From Craterostigma plantagineum (Eukaryota > Streptophyta > Magnoliopsida > Lamiales > Linderniaceae), in NCBI GenBank assembly GCA_027422505.1, contig JAPQWV010000017.1, forward strand, positions 12,587,501 through 12,651,500: a DNA stretch of 64,000 bases. The letters run 5' to 3'. How positions within the stretch are numbered: position 1 is the stretch's first letter; every line of letters begins with the position of its first letter. The notes beneath the pieces were generated by a model. It made no database searches and was not told where the DNA came from. It saw nothing but the letters and a program-made list of their open reading frames with translations. Positions 46,401-57,959 of this stretch are shown here, one piece after another. A program made the translations under genes and the position numbers.

Positions 46401-46736
46401 ACTGGCTTTACCCGGTTTCATTTCGCCTATTTCTAATCGTATACTTATTAAGCTATGTTCAATCAACAAAACTATTAAACTAAATACTTAAATTAACGAT
46501 TTCTAGCATTTCATGAGCTGACTCGACTCATGTTTCACCCCTACATCCTTCATCCTGGCAAATAAATGATGGGATTAGAAATATTTAATAATACTTGAGC
46601 CATTGCCAAAGTGATACCTTTTACTCGTTGGTTGTAATCATTCAAAGTAGGGTCCTAATGTACGTTTGGAAAATCTGCACAATACTAACACACGCAACTC
46701 ATATAGAATTGAGAACTCCCTCATAAATGTGAAATA
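43422..46736. other. ARR 5' flank and AT-rich repeats, no supported gene
   Basis: 43422-44600 is the upstream flank of the ARR gene, AT-rich without clear motifs. 44865-45025 has paired GTTTGGTTG.GGGTATTAGG and TAATACCCC segments that could be a small inverted-repeat element, but no exact terminal repeats were found. 45525-46500 begins TGTTAGGATCGG and has LTR-like features (CTCTATTTATAGCTG at 46069), but no second copy or target duplication. Confidence 0.4.
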
Positions 46737-46995
46737 CACTAGTACAAAATAAGACATAGGCGACGGTTTTGAGGCGTCGCCAAGAGCCCCGATGCCCATG
46801 TGTGTACATATAGGCGACGGTTCAAAACCGTCGCATATGTTAAAGCATAGGCATCGGTTTCTAAAAAAACCGTCGCCTATACTTCACAAAGATGCCTTTT
46901 TTTGGAAATATAGTCGACGGTTTCCTTTCTAAACCGTCGCCTATACCTCCCTATAGGCGACGTGTAGCGAACCGTCACCCATACCAAGCTTTCAG
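46737..46995. repeat. CACTA left terminus and subterminal hairpin repeats
   Basis: After the terminal CACTA, ATAGGCGACGGTT motifs and their inverse AACCGTCGCCTAT alternate at about 46757, 46808, 46849, 46912 and 46955, forming stem-loops. Such subterminal repeats are the usual transposase-accessory binding sites in CACTA elements. Confidence 0.85.
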
Positions 46996-47228
46996 CGACG
47001 GTTTCGTTGTAACCATCACTTCTTTTATTTTTATTTTTTATAATTTTGCTGTTTTTCGTTATCCCGGAAAACCTATTTCAAAACATTTCAATGAGCATTC
47101 AAACCCAACACTTAAGTCCAATAAGCAAATACAATATTCAACTAAATCGAACTTCATAACATTAAACAATAAATTCAGTTCAACAATATATGTCAGTCAC
47201 ATATAAAAGCAAATTAACGATCAACTCA

Positions 47229-48890
47229 TGACGCTAGACAAATTTCATTGAAGTACTCTGCCCACAATTCTCGAACTTCTTCCACAGATGCGTCGTTATA
47301 AGCGATGCCCTCTAACACCTATGTCATTGAAAGAAAACTTGTTTCAATTAAATATATAAACATAATAGAAATCAAATAAAAACTTTGAACAAATTCTCAC
47401 ATTTCCGAGGTTATAGTTTCCGCCCCCGATCAGTCTGATAAGATCGTACATAAATCGCATGACGTAAAAGCCACATAGTTCACTAGTTGTCGGTTGTCGT
47501 GGACACTAAATTTCAACTAAGAGTATCTTAATTCAATATCATCAAAATGCTAAAATATTCCATATACTTTGAAATGTTATAAAACAGGCCTAACCTTGCA
47601 TGCTTTCCAACTTGTTCCATGCTTTCCAACTTGTAGCCTTATTTTCTGAAATGCACCACGCATAGTCGCCATCTTTAATGCCCTTAACATCCAAAGAATG
47701 TAACAAGATTTGCTAATTCAATAGATGAACTAATATGAAGTTTATTACTTTATAAAAACTTACATGTTTATATGATCTTTTATCAATATGCGTCTAACGC
47801 CGACCCTTGGAGCCATAGGATCGAACACAAACACGATGTTCGTCTTGAAGTCGATGACAAACAGTATCAAATGATCGCTAAGTAAACACATAAATTAACA
47901 TGTTAAAGTAAAAATATACGACTTAAACTATTACTTATGACATAGAGATTTATATTATTACCTTTGACAAGAAGGAGCACAAAAATAATTGCATGTCGTG
48001 TACGATCTTGTAAAAGCTTCGACCAAGTAGTCAACTTCACTGTCGGCACCCTCACGTAGCATGCAACTCAGACGATTAGGGTTCATGAAGTTGAACATCT
48101 GGGACGCTTGAAGATACCTATAATCATTTGACCGACAATTATGTTAAAGATGCTTATTCTAAATCTAAAATACCTCATGAAAAGCTGAAGGACCGTAGAA
48201 TCCAAACTGACACGCTTGAATACATCGCGGAAATCCTTGACGTCGATGGTAAACAAGAGTAGATCCAGGATTGTAATACATATCCTTCATGTCATAGGTG
48301 AATGATGCGTGCAGTCGATCCTGACGGGCTACGAGGGAGTCGAATAAAAAACGACAATGATCACCTAGACTAGTAGCCACGCTACTATCAAGGTTTGCAA
48401 TATCATCTTCGTTCGCCACATTTGGCGTCTTGATTGGAGACTTCCCTTTTCGCGTGTAAGTCTTATACGAGGTGGGAAGTGGCAAATATATAAAATAAAA
48501 GTTTAGTACAAAATATAAGTAGGTATTATATTTAATGTAAACGTCTTACCTTACCTGGCGAAAGGACAAACTCTCTGGGCCATTGTACGTAGGTGCCTTG
48601 TGCATCGCCTAGCGTCACACGTTGCGTGGTCTGTACCGGAAGGTAGACACTCTCCTTTCCAGAAGCAATGAGATCGATCACGACTTTAATATTTTTCGGC
48701 GCAACTTCCACGTTATGAACCTTCGAACCGTCTATAACGCAAACAGTCCCAAGGGCGACGATCTCTACCACCCACCAATAAGTCGTACTTAGGATACTAT
48801 CAGATTAAATAGAATTATTAGAGTAATCAAGTTAAAATACAATATCAACTATGTCATATTAAACCTAATGCTTACCGCGACTACAAATGA
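47229..48890 (-). pseudogene. CACTA accessory gene, C-terminal part: DUF8039-like and Ulp1-like protease
   Basis: Exons, right to left: 48890-48860 (end of the interrupted exon, donor GTAAGC); 48771-48532 (VEIVALGTVCVIDGSKVHNV, DAQGTYVQWPREFVLSP, a DUF8039-like pattern); 48485-48165 (PLPTSYKTYTRKGKSP..., ASFTYDMKDMYY); about 48120-47780, containing SDHLILFVIDFKTNIVFVFDP with the His and Asp of a C48 protease; 47710-47590; 47515-47400 with TSELCGFYVMRFMYDLI, the catalytic Cys; and 47330-47229, the C-terminus (VREVRELWAEYFNE-like, stop at 47229). The split over short exons with GT-AG borders fits a real gene. The N-terminal exons are at 56430-57786. The role of the protease in CACTA elements is not established. 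The retroelement insertion breaks the gene. Confidence 0.75.
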
Positions 48891-48897
48891 GGGAAAG

Positions 48898-48902
48898 GGA
48901 TC
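48898..48902. repeat. target site duplication of the composite, left copy (GGATC)
   Basis: Repeated exactly at 56419-56423. Confidence 0.95.
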
Positions 48903-49140
48903 TGTTAGGAAATATTTTGTAGTGTTCAATTTCATTGTATTATCTTTGTTGATTTGCAACTTTGGGCTAGTTCTTAATTGAGTTAGTTCTTAGTTATTCA
49001 TGTAATGGGCCTTCACAAGAGGCCCACCTATTATATACCAACTTGTGGTATAAATAGGAAAACCCAAGCACATAGTGCAGGTGCTTGTGTGTAGAAAAAA
49101 TAAACATATGTTGTTCGTTTGGGTAGAACTCGGACCAACA
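48903..49140 (+). repeat. composite LTR1 (238 bp, internally deleted)
   Basis: Matches LTR2 except for about seven small differences and a 90-bp deletion after ACATATGTT that removes the segment between two GTT triplets. Confidence 0.95.
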
Positions 49141-52100
49141 ATTGGTATCAGAGCACAACGCGACCGGATTTGCGTGTTTTGAGCAAGATTTGAGTGAAAT
49201 TACTTGGAAAAATACTTTTCGTCACTATCAGTTTTTGGGCGATTTCGACCTCGATTTGTTGTTTTTAGACATCCCAAGGGTTGATTATGTGTTTAGGAAT
49301 CTTTTTCTAAAGTTTTGGAACAAGTTTCGTCGATTTTGAGTGAGATTTGAGCGAAAACGAGCCATTTTTCTGGTAAAAGTCGCGCAGCCTTTGCAACAGT
49401 AAACTCTTCTTGGCCGAGAAATTTCATAGCCGAGAAATTTTTTTTCTCAGGCCGAGAAATTTTGAAACCGAGAAACTTTCTTTCTCAGGCTGAAGAATTT
49501 CGAAACCGAGAAACTTTCTTTCTCAGGCTGAGAAATTTCGAATCCGAGAAACTTTCTTTCTCAGGCTGAGAAATTTCGAAACCGAGAAATATTTTTTTGC
49601 AGGCCGAGAATTTCTTAGCCGAGAAAGTTTGCCTGAGAAAATTTCGCTGGCCGAGAAACTTTCACTGCCCGAGAAATTTTATCAACCTGAGAAACTTTCG
49701 GTGCCCGAGAAAGTTTGCTAAACGGAGAAATTTTTTCAAATCCAAGAAATTTTGCTAAACTGAGAAATTTTTTCAAATCCGAGAAATTTTACAAAACTGA
49801 GAAATTATTTCAAATCCAAGAAATTTTGCTAAACTGATAATTTTTTTTCAAATTCGAGAAATTTTGCAAAACTGAGAAATTCTTCAAATCCGAGAAATTT
49901 TATAAAACTGAGAAAATTTTCAAACCTGAGAAACTTTCAAAGTCTGAGAAATTTTAAACTTGATCCAAACCCATCTTTTAGCTTCAAATCTTGCAAAATC
50001 ACTCTTTAAAAAATACATAGACGTTTTTGACCACCGAAAATTTCTGCCCCCCCCCCCCCTCGAATTAAAAAAAAAATCATTGGATAGAGAAAAATTTTCT
50101 AAGCCCATTGGACTTTGTCTATTTTATACTTTTTTAAAACTTTCGAAATAAATTTTCGGGGCCCCAAAATTTTCGGTATAGGCGACGTTTTTGTGAAATT
50201 TTGGAAGGCAAATCCAAAACGCGGCAACGATCACCGTACCCAACGATCGACCTAGGACGGTATTGGCACATTATAGAAAAAGTTTAGGTCACCCCCAAAC
50301 TTTTCGGAGCGGAATTTCCAAATGCCAATTTCACACACCCAGCATGTATGGTACCCGGGTTGCTCCACATACATGACTGGTACACGACGTGAGCAACCAC
50401 CCCCGGCATGAATGGTACATGGGTTGCTCCACATTCATGACCGGTATGCACTGCGAGCAACCAACCCCAACATGCACGTTACACGGGTTGCTCCACGTGC
50501 AAGAAGGGATGTCAGAGAAGCGAGCAACCATCATGACTTCTGTACAAATCCGTGCAGAACCCGAACCTACAAAGAAGGGTTGACAAAAGTTCAACCAACC
50601 ATCAGTGGGCGCGCCATCCAATCTTGATGCTTAGGCGATGTGGATCTCTTGTACCAGAGTCCACCGTCCACCCACTGCCATCCATTCCACCATGGTGCGC
50701 TACATGGAGACGTCCTAAGCCACCGTGATCCTCTTTACACCCTCACCACCGCCACCACCTGACGAGTCTCAGAAGTGTCTGATCAACAGTTTTGGGCCAC
50801 CCTCGTCGACATCACTCGTGGTCGCCTTTCAACGCGATCACGCCACGCCACCATAGTTCCCATGGATCAGTGAAACCCCCCTGATCCTAACCCAGGAACG
50901 AGCCTACCCTAGCCTCTCTAGTCTAGGTCTAGGTCGCACGACATCCTTCTCCACGCAAAGATCCAATCAACGATCTCGGGAGGATGACGTAAGTCGCTTG
51001 CAGGAGTTGCGAACCAACGACGAGATGATCGCACTCCTCTATCATATCTCACCATAACCCGGACCTCGCCCATAGGTACAGGAGACGACTCATTCGTTTC
51101 CCGAGTAGAAGTCGCGGCATCTGGTCCAACCGCGCAATTAACCCCCCAACCACACAGCTATCCTTTCGCAGATAGCTATTTCATTCGCCCAAGAGGAACC
51201 ATGTTAGCCATCACCGCCCCACTTGGAGACGGGTGATGTTGAACATGTAGTGCCCCGCCTCTCACTGCACCTCTTCCACTCACATAGAGTTTAGTGTCCT
51301 CACCCACCGAAATTTTCCACTTTCTAGGACACAAACACTCCTTACGCACCGTAGGTTCTTCGTGAACTTGCACGAACGCTTGATGACGTCCTTGTGACCG
51401 AGAGCGGAAGACCCACGACAGCCACCCTCACCACAACTGTCGATGGGCCACGGATATGAGCTTGTCTCATCGTCCGTGCGAACGGAAAGTCTTTGTGGCT
51501 CTCCGGTTCTTCCTGACCTGTACAAACAGGTGGCACATCGGACACATGTTTCGATGTTGTGACGACGGAGCGTCTTTGTGACCCCCGTCTGGTTAGTTAC
51601 CCCGTTCGTGATGGAGCCCCGACTCTTAGCAATCAGCGAGGAACTTACACATTCCATGCCGCGCTCAACGAGGATCTATGAAGGAAAAGGTCCCATCACC
51701 GACACCACTCAACCACGCCTACACCTACGCCACCACATGCTGCTCCGTCTCTCCAGTGTTCAAAACTGAACCCGGAGGAACACCAATTGCTGCTACTCCT
51801 GAGAATTCCACTTGATTGCCTCACTCAACACCACATTACACCATCATCACCACCATCAACACCGGAGACAGACTCGTCCCGCGGACGACGTGACGATCCC
51901 GAAGACGGAGATCATCTCAAGGGGGAGTAAAGGAGAAGAAATGAGTTGAAGATCGTACAGCAGCATCAGCAGCAACCATCATCCACGCCACCTCCACCAA
52001 CTACGCCCCGCCGGAGGCTTCCACTACCTCCGTGCACATTCTTATGTGTCAGGCTATTATGTTCATAATGGAACACTCGAAGGAGCCATGGCACATCTCA

Positions 52101-52458
52101 TCCACCACATTCCGCCACTACTGCGCTGACCACTCTGAAGACCGGGCTTCCTGCTCTTGAAAGTCACATTTCAATGGAGCCTTGGCATATTTTTTACGCC
52201 CCACGCCTACCTTCTTCTGGAGCCAGACGAGTCAACTTCGTGGCCGAACAAGACAACTTCCATTCGAAGATGACGAATCCGGCATCGAGAAGAAGAAGAT
52301 TGGAGAATCTTAACAAGTGAGTCCTAGCCGAGCCATCAATGCCTCCGCAAGAAGAGGAGATATCCGTTGTAGGGGGAGTTTGCTAGGAATCGAGATCTCC
52401 AATATGCTCAACAAAGATATCCCGCGCTGAGCTGAAGATTGAACACTAAGGGGGAGAT
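49141..52458 (+). repeat. composite body 1 (non-coding)
   Basis: Primer site TGGTATCAGAGC at 49143-49154. GAGAAATTT repeats fill 49400-49960, then a poly-C run near 50047. A protease-motif relic is triplicated at 50343-50529, followed directly by a relic of the integrase-RT linker (VQIRAEPEP, like AHIRPEPG in SIRE-B); the whole integrase and RT are deleted. From 50970 to about 51770 it resembles the SIRE-B env region 15224-15900 without a usable frame. It ends with a polypurine tract before 52459. Short open frames here are not genes. Confidence 0.85.
50343..50529 (+). other. three tandem pseudoknot-like repeats, copy 1
   Basis: Each ~60-bp unit has stem 1, then GGTTGCTC, then the stem 1 complement, then GAGCAACC. 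Unit 1: CATGTATG 50343/CATACATG 50368, GGTTGCTC 50358/GAGCAACC 50391. Unit 2: CATGAATG 50407/CATTCATG 50432, 50422/50455. Unit 3: CATGCACG 50471/CGTGCAAG 50496 (one mismatch), 50486/50522. Units 1 and 2 share exact spacers of 7, 2 and 15 nt. Stem 1 sequence differs between units while pairing is kept. Confidence 0.7.
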
Positions 52459-52786
52459 TGTTAGGAAATACTTTGTAGTGTTCAATTTCATTGTATTATC
52501 TTTGTTGATTTGCAACTTTGGGCTAGTTCTTAATTGGGTTAGTTCTTAGTTATTCATGTAATGGGCCTCCACAAGAGGCCACCTATTATATACCAACTTG
52601 TGGTATAAATAGGAGAACCCTAGCACATAGTGCAGGTGCTTGTGTGTGTAGATAAAATAAACATATGTTAGAGTGAGAGAGCCTCCTCAAGAACACCACC
52701 AAGCCCCACGCCCGTTCTCGATTCCGATCTATTAGGCGTGTTTAATCCGTCCGAAGTTGTTCGTTTGGGTAGAACTCGGACCAACA
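52459..52786 (+). repeat. composite LTR2 (328 bp, complete, shared by both bodies)
   Basis: TGTTAGGAAATAC...GGACCAACA. TATA box TATAAATAGG at 52604 with the inverted repeat TATACCA/TGGTATA (52589-52607). Two differences from LTR3 noticed. Confidence 0.95.
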
Positions 52787-55700
52787 ATTGGTATCAGAGC
52801 ACAACGCCACCGGATTTGCGTGTTTTGAGCAAGATTTGAGTGAAAATTGCTTGGAAAAATACTTTTCGTCACTTTCAGTTTTTGGGCGATTTCGACCTCG
52901 ATTTGTTGTTTTTAGACATCCCAAATGTTGATTATGTGTTTAGGAATGTTTTTCTAAAGTTTTGGAACAAGTTTCGTCGATTTTGAGTGAGATTTGAGCG
53001 AAAACGAGCCATTTTTCTGGTAAAAGTCGCGCAGCCTTTGCAACAGTAAACTGTTCTTGGCCGAGAAATTTCATAGCCGAGAAATTTTTTTTCTAAGGCC
53101 GAGAAATTTTGAAGCCGAGAAACTTTCTTTCTCAGGCTGAAGAATTTCGAAACCGAGAAACTTTCTTTCCCAGGCTGAGAAATTTCGAATCCGAGAAACT
53201 TTCTTTCTCAGGCTAAGAAATTTCGAAACCGAGAAATATTTTTTTGCAGGCCGAGAATTTCTTAGCCGAGAAAGTTTGCCTGAGAAAATTTCGCTGGCCG
53301 AGAAACTTTCACTGCCCGAGAAATTTTATCAACCTGAGAAACTTTCGGTGCCCGAGAAAGTTTGCTAAACGGAGAAATTTTTTCAAATCCAAGAAATTTT
53401 GCTAAACTGAGAAATTTTTTCAAATCCGAGAAATTTTACAAAACTGAGAAATTTTTTCAAATCCAAGAAATTTTGCTAAACTGAGAATTTTTTTTCAAAT
53501 CCGAGAAATTTTGCAAAACTGAGAAATTTTTCAAATCCGAGAAATTTTATAAAACTGAGAAAATTTTCAAACCTGAGAAACTTTCAAAGTCTGAGAAATT
53601 TTAAACTTGATCCAAACCCATCTTTTAGCTTCAAATCTTGCAAAATCACTCTTTAAAAAATACACAGACGTTTTTGACCACCAAAAATTTTTGCCCCCCC
53701 CCCCTCGAATTAAAAAAAATCATTGGATAGAGAAAAATTTTCTAAGCCCATTGGACTTTGTCTATTTTACACTTCTTTAAAACTTTCGAAATAAATTTTC
53801 GGGGCCCCAAAATTTTCGGTATAGACGACGTTTTTGTGAAATTTTGGAAGGCAAATCCAAAACGCGGCAACGATCACCGTACCCAACGATCGACCTAGGA
53901 CGGTATTGGCACATTATAGAAAAAGTTTAGGTCACCCCCAAACTTTTCGGAGCGGAATTTCCAAATGCCAATTTCACACACCCAGCATGTATGGTACCCG
54001 GGTTGCTCCACATACATGACTGGTACACGACGTGAGCAACCACCCCGACATAAATGGTACATGGGTTGCTCCACATTCATGACCGGTATGCACTGCGAGC
54101 AACCAATCCCATCATGCACGTTACACGGGTTGCTCCACGTGCAAGAAGGGATGTCAGAGAAGCGAGCAACCATCATTACTTCTGTACAAATCCGTGCAGA
54201 ACCCGAACCTACAAAGAAGGGTTGACAAAAGTTCAACCAACCATCAGTGGGCGCGCCATCCAATCTTGATGCTTAGGCGATGTGGATCTCTTGTACCAGA
54301 CTCCACCGTCCACCCACTGCCATCCATTCCACCATGGTGCGCTACATGGAGACGTCCTAAGCCACCGTGATCCTCTTTACGCCCTCACCACCACCACCAC
54401 CTGACGAGTCTCAGAAGTGTCTGATCAACAGTTTTGGGCCACCCTCGTCGACATCACTCGTGGTCGCCTTTCAACGCGATCAGGCCACACCACCATAGTT
54501 CCCATGGATCAGTGAAACCCCCCTGTTCCTAACCCAGGAACGCGCCTACCCTAGCCCCTCTAGTCTAGGTCTAGGTCGCGCGACATCCTTCTCCACGCAA
54601 AGATCCAATCAACGATCTCGGTAGGATGACGTAAGTCGCTTGCAGGAGTTGCGAACCAACGACGAGATGATCGCACTCCTCTATCATATCTCACCATAAC
54701 CCAGACCTCGCCCATAGGTACAGGAGACGACTCATTCATTTCCCGAGTAGAAGTCGCGGCATCTGATCCAACCGCGCAATTAACCCCCCAACCACTCAGC
54801 TATCCTTTCGCAGATAGCTGTTTCATTCGCCCAAGAGGAACCACGTTAGCCACTCCTTACGATAGCTGTTTCATTCGCCCATGTAGTGCCCCGCCTCTCA
54901 CTGCACCTCTTCCACTCACATAGAGTCTAGTCTCCTCACCCACCGAAATTTTCCACTTTCTAGGACACAAACACTCCTTACGCACCGTAGGTTCTTCGTG
55001 AACTTGCACGAACGCTTGATGACGTCCTTGTGACCTAGAGCGGAAGACCCACGACATCCACCCTCACCACAACTTTCGATGGGCCACGGATACGAGCTTG
55101 TCTCATCGTCCATGCGAACGGAAAGCCTTTGTGGCTCTCCGGTTCTTTCTGACCTGTGCAAACACGCGGCACATCGGACACATGTTTCGATGTTGTGACG
55201 ACGGAGCGTCTTTGTGACCCCCGTCTGGTTAGTTACCCCGTTCGTGATGGAGCCCGACTCATAGCAATCAGCGAGGGACTTACACATTCCATGCCGCGCT
55301 CAACGAGGATCTATGAAGGAAAAGGTCCCATCACCGACACCACTCCACCACGCCTACGCCTACGCCACCACATGCTGCTCCGTCTCTCCAGTGTTCAAAA
55401 CTGAACCCGGAGGAACACCAATTGCTGCTACTCCTGAGAATCCCACTTGATTGCCTCACTCAACACCACATCACACCATCATCACCACCTTCAACACCGG
55501 AGACAGACTCGTCCCACGGACGACGTGACGATCCCGAAGACGGAGATCATCTCAAGGGGGAGTAAAGGAGAAGAAATGAGTTGAAGATCGTACAACAGCA
55601 TCAACAGCAATCATCCACGCCAGCTCCACCAACTACGCCCCGCCGGAGGCTTCCACTACCTCTGCGCACATTCTTATGTGTCAGGCTATTATGTTCATAA

Positions 55701-56090
55701 TGGAACACTCGAAGGAGCCATGGCACATCTCATCCACTACATTCCGCCACTACTGCACTGACCACTCTGAAGACCGGGCTCCTTGCTCTTGAAAGTCACA
55801 TTTCAATGGAGCCTTGGCACATTTTTTACGCCCCACGCCTACCTTCTTCTGGAGCCAGACGAGTCAACTTCGTGGCCGAACCAGACAACTTCCATTCGAA
55901 GATGACGAATCCGGCATCGAGAAGAAGAAGATTGGAGAATCTTAACAAGTGAGTCCTAGCCGAGCCATCAATGCCTCCGCAAGAAGAGGAGATATCCGTT
56001 GTAGGGGGAGTTTGCTAGGAATCGAGATCTCCAATATGCTCAACAAAGATATCCCGCGCTGAGCTGAAGATTGAACACTAAGGGGGAGAT
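52787..56090 (+). repeat. composite body 2 (non-coding)
   Basis: Near-copy of body 1, with small indels: a shorter poly-C run at 53694, and a deletion/rearrangement around 54845-54880 that replaces the segment seen at 51190-51240. Carries the same primer site, repeats, pseudoknot-like triplet and polypurine tract. Confidence 0.9.
53986..54171 (+). other. three tandem pseudoknot-like repeats, copy 2
   Basis: Same as 50343-50529, with stem pairs 53986/54011, 54049/54074 and 54113/54138 and second stems starting 54001/54034, 54064/54097 and 54128/54164. Unit 2 stem 1 now reads CATAAATG against CATTCATG, one mismatch. Confidence 0.65.
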
Positions 56091-56418
56091 TGTTAGGAAA
56101 TACTTTGTAGTGTTCAATTTCATTGTATTATCTTTGTTGATTTGCAACTTTGGGCTAGTTCTTAATTGGGTTAGTTCTAAGTTATTCATGTAATGGGCCT
56201 CCACAAGAGGCCACCTATTATATACCAACTTGTGGTATAAATAGGAGAACCCTAGCACATAGTGCAGGTGCTTGTGTGTGTAGATAAAATAAACATATGT
56301 TAGAGTGAGAGAGCCTCCTCAAGAACACCACCAAGCCCCACGCCCGTTCTCGATTCCGATCTATTAGGCGTGTTTAATCCGTCCGAAGTTGTTCGTTTGG
56401 GTAGAACTCGGACCAATA
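56091..56418 (+). repeat. composite LTR3 (328 bp)
   Basis: As LTR2, but the terminal CCAACA reads CCAATA. Followed directly by GGATC (56419-56423). Confidence 0.95.
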
Positions 56419-56429
56419 GGATCAATGAC

Positions 56430-57786
56430 CGAATCGTGAGAACTTCAAAAACTACGAGGGGTGTCACGTCCTGTGTTGTCCATGTTCACTTCTTGCTCGA
56501 TGTTAGACATCGGAATTCCCATTTGTGCGAACATGGCCCTCATATGTGCCGTCACCTGAGCTGTCACCTCGGCCCTTAGCTCCTCTTTCACTTGAGCCGC
56601 CACTTCGGCCTTCATTTGATCCACTGAGACACCGGTCGAATAACATCCCCCCGATACTCGGATGGATTGCCAAACACACTACAAATAGTCCCGTGCTTCC
56701 CAACACCCCAAACCCGCCCTGGATGATCATGCTTCACAATACATTGGACAATGCATCGTGGTGCCTCACGGGGACAAATTGCCCTTGACTCTCTTGTTCG
56801 TGTAACCGTGCCTGTCCAAATATCATTATTATTATACTGGTTTGATATAATAAATAAATTATTAAAGGAAACTCACAGTAATACTTACAATATTTTCTGC
56901 GAGATCCCGATTAGCGTCACCTTCAATGACGTAGCCTCCCTCATCTCGTTTCTTCATCCTAGCTCCAATGAATATTTTTGTCCTATCATTGCCGGTGGAC
57001 GACAAAGGAACCAAGTTCTCGGGAAAGTCGACAATATGCGCTAACGGGTCCTCGGTTTCCCATTGAGGCATCTTTCCTCTATAACCCAATGTGCCGAGGT
57101 GATGTGGACAAATATTATGAGACTGGCTTTGTCTAGCCTTCTCACTAATGGACTGCAAATTAGTGTAAAGTACCAAAATTAGATAAGTACCAAAATTAGT
57201 TATAGATAATAATTAAATAAATATCAATATTTTACCTGAAATTCAGACGTATCCCTAAACTCCCTCCATCTCGTTATTCCGTCCCTATCGATGTGTTCAT
57301 ATTCATTTATTAGAGTCGGGCCTTTGACTTGCTCCTTCTGATTATACTTATGTTTCCAATTCTTACGTAGTTCACCCGCCTTTTTAAGAACCTTTGCCTT
57401 ACTGGCATCAGACTCAGGCAACCTCCAATGACGCTGTAAATAAATATTGTTATGTCCAAAAATTAAGATATTTATATTAATTAAAAAATTTACCTTAATG
57501 TCCTCCCAAAGCGTCTCTTTGAGCCCCGAATCAATATGACGTCAATTTGTGATGAAGTCAGGCACTTGTGCCCTCATCACCCGACTGATATAGTTGCTGA
57601 ATGAAGCTCTAGATGCCTTGTCCGGTCCAATGTACATGCCATCATCGCTGAACTGTAGATACAGGCATCCGAATCGTATTGTAGTCGCCTTCGTAGGTAC
57701 TTCATATTATAAGAACCTCTCGTACGCCTCGTCGTCCCGCTAGAATCTGTGCCACCCGAGTTAGACGTGGGCTGCTCTGAAGACAT
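56430..57786 (-). pseudogene. CACTA accessory gene, N-terminal part: Transposase_24-like
   Basis: Right to left: the start at 57786 (MSSEQPTSNSGG) with a Ser/Thr/Arg-rich head; an exon around 57540-57430 (LKETLWEDIK-like); 57421-57224 (LPESDASKAKVLKKAGELRKNWK, ITRWREF); 57176-56862 (SISEKARQSQSHNICPHHLG, PLAHIVDFPEN), which together match the Ptta/En-Spm Transposase_24 pattern; and a stretch near 56800-56440 with HDHPGRVWGVGKHG and an alternating Glu/Ala/Gln helix, VDQMKAEVAAQVKEELRAEV (likely coiled coil). Exons have GT-AG borders. At 56419 the reading is cut by the composite and resumes at 48902. Probably a DNA-binding or accessory protein of the CACTA element. Confidence 0.75.
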
Positions 57787-57959
57787 CGTCAGAAATATAT
57801 ACCTGAAATGTAATTTATATTATACTATACATGTAATTTTTAAAATATAATAGGCCTTAAATTATAAAATAAACTTAAAGATATTTGAGTTCATTTATTT
57901 ATATTAACAATATAGGCCTTCGTCGCGATTTGGAATTATATACATGCGACCAGTTGTAT

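Larger units (their letters stand above)
48903..56418 (+). mobile_element. non-coding SIRE derivative as a three-LTR, two-body tandem
   Basis: LTR1 (48903-49140), body 1 (49141-52458), LTR2 (52459-52786), body 2 (52787-56090), LTR3 (56091-56418), all flanked by one GGATC duplication. The bodies are near-identical and carry a tRNA-Met primer site (TGGTATCAGAGC), GAGAAATTT repeats, three pseudoknot-like repeats, non-coding sequence matching the SIRE-B env region (for example AGGATGACGTAAG, and CCGAGTAGAAGTCG followed by GGCATCTG), and an AAGGGGGAGAT tract before LTR2 and LTR3. No gag, integrase, RT or RNase H remains. It is parasitic and inserted in the CACTA accessory gene. Confidence 0.9.

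Noticed and set aside
45525..46500. Solo LTR or retroelement beginning TGTTAGGATCGG
   Set aside because: LTR-like TATA (CTATTTATAG) but no definable end, duplicate or target duplication.
50172..50190. CACTA subterminal motif ATAGGCGACG inside the composite body, suggesting exchange with the host CACTA
   Set aside because: Single short match; body 2 reads ATAGACGACG; flanking sequence is ordinary composite sequence. Treated as coincidence.
50389..50627. Cys-rich short frames with GCSTxMTG repeats as a small secreted peptide
   Set aside because: They are relics of the copia protease motif multiplied in a non-coding element; the DS of the active site is lost and frames differ between copies.
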